This document shows positions 63,521 through 64,000 of a DNA stretch of 64,000 bases, in pieces (within the stretch, counting starts at the first letter, position 1; every line of letters starts with the position of its first letter). Origin of the DNA: Pohlia nutans (lineage: Eukaryota; Streptophyta; Bryopsida; Bryales; Mniaceae); assembly GCA_022496805.1 (NCBI GenBank), contig CM040089.1, positions 38,486,372-38,550,371 on the forward strand, read 5' to 3'. The notes under the pieces are model-generated. The model searched no databases, was not told the DNA's origin, and saw only the letters and a list, made by a program, of their open reading frames with translations. A program made the position numbers and the translations under genes.

Positions 63521-64000
63521 TAATTGAATTGTAATCATTTTAAAATTGAATTAGCATATTTGAATTAAAGAGAAAGCAAAATTAATTAAATTGGATAGTA
63601 GGCTAAAATTGAATTGAATTGAAAGCAAATTATACCCTAATATTTAGCCCTAGTTTGGGAATCTACCTAACCCTAAACCTTATGAGTTTGTGTGGCCTTG
63701 TGCATGCATACAGGCTTGTACTTGCAATTTTTGGAGCCAATACGGGTTTGTATTTGGTTGGGATTGCTAATATCGGCGAACATTCCAGGAATATACCGCA
63801 CCCCGCACCCCGCACCACGCACCACGCAGTAGTTGAACACTGTATATCTCATCTATATCATCATGTTGATGTTAATGTTGATTAGGGGAGCTAATGCAGC
63901 TTCTGGCATATTAGTTACTCGGGACTTCAACAAAGCATATATTGACTCTTGTTCATTTTTATTGCCATTGGTAATTCTGCTCAAACCCCATCTTCTTGGT
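63521..64000. other. Window end, AT-rich plus short CCGCACC repeat
   Basis: A short CCGCACC/CACGCAC microsatellite lies at about 63799-63830. No supported gene. Confidence 0.4.

Overview
The window is nuclear DNA from a green plant. Five spliced single-copy genes read as full-length plant orthologues: a NIPA9-type Mg transporter, Golgi tether subunit COG7, nucleolar WDR43/UTP5, the plastid release factor APG3 with a putative transit peptide, and VAC14. They have 7 to 20 exons, introns mostly of 80-900 bp, and GT-AG borders with one GC-AG exception. The moderate protein divergence (as I remember the Arabidopsis proteins), the long introns full of small transposons, and a piggyBac transposase suggest a non-seed land plant (bryophyte or lycophyte). 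That placement is inference. I cannot name the species.

Layout: 1-3975 NIPA9 (+). 3976-16900 is a repeat and transposon block: a piggyBac transposase (-) with an intact DDD core, a decayed open frame upstream of it on the same strand, a fragment of an S-adenosylhomocysteine hydrolase pseudogene, and a 302-bp palindrome. 16912-23219 COG7 (+). 23220-26729 is intergenic with several MITEs. 26730-30174 WDR43 (-) and 30606-35897 APG3 (+) are divergent and share a 431-bp promoter with a telo-box. 35898-38968 holds MITEs and a 21-bp minisatellite. 38969-45878 VAC14 (+). 47282-58980 is a Ty1/copia element (+) split by a Ty3-type retrotransposon (-) whose outer ends are inverted rather than direct LTR copies. 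58981-64000 is AT-rich, with a 1.24-kb foldback and two minisatellites.

The most coherent story is piggyBac-like. The transposase at 9270-10325 lies in the same window as at least three families of short elements that are bounded by TTAA and begin CCC/CCCC. This is the target duplication and terminal pattern of piggyBac elements. Family 1 (about 239 bp) has a copy in an intron of NIPA9, one in COG7 and four in APG3. All families are recognised here by eye, so copy numbers are minimum counts.

The host genes form no operon or pathway. They are housekeeping functions: Mg transport, Golgi tethering, pre-rRNA processing, plastid translation termination and PI(3,5)P2 synthesis. Everything in the two retroelements and most of the piggyBac region carries stops or frame breaks.
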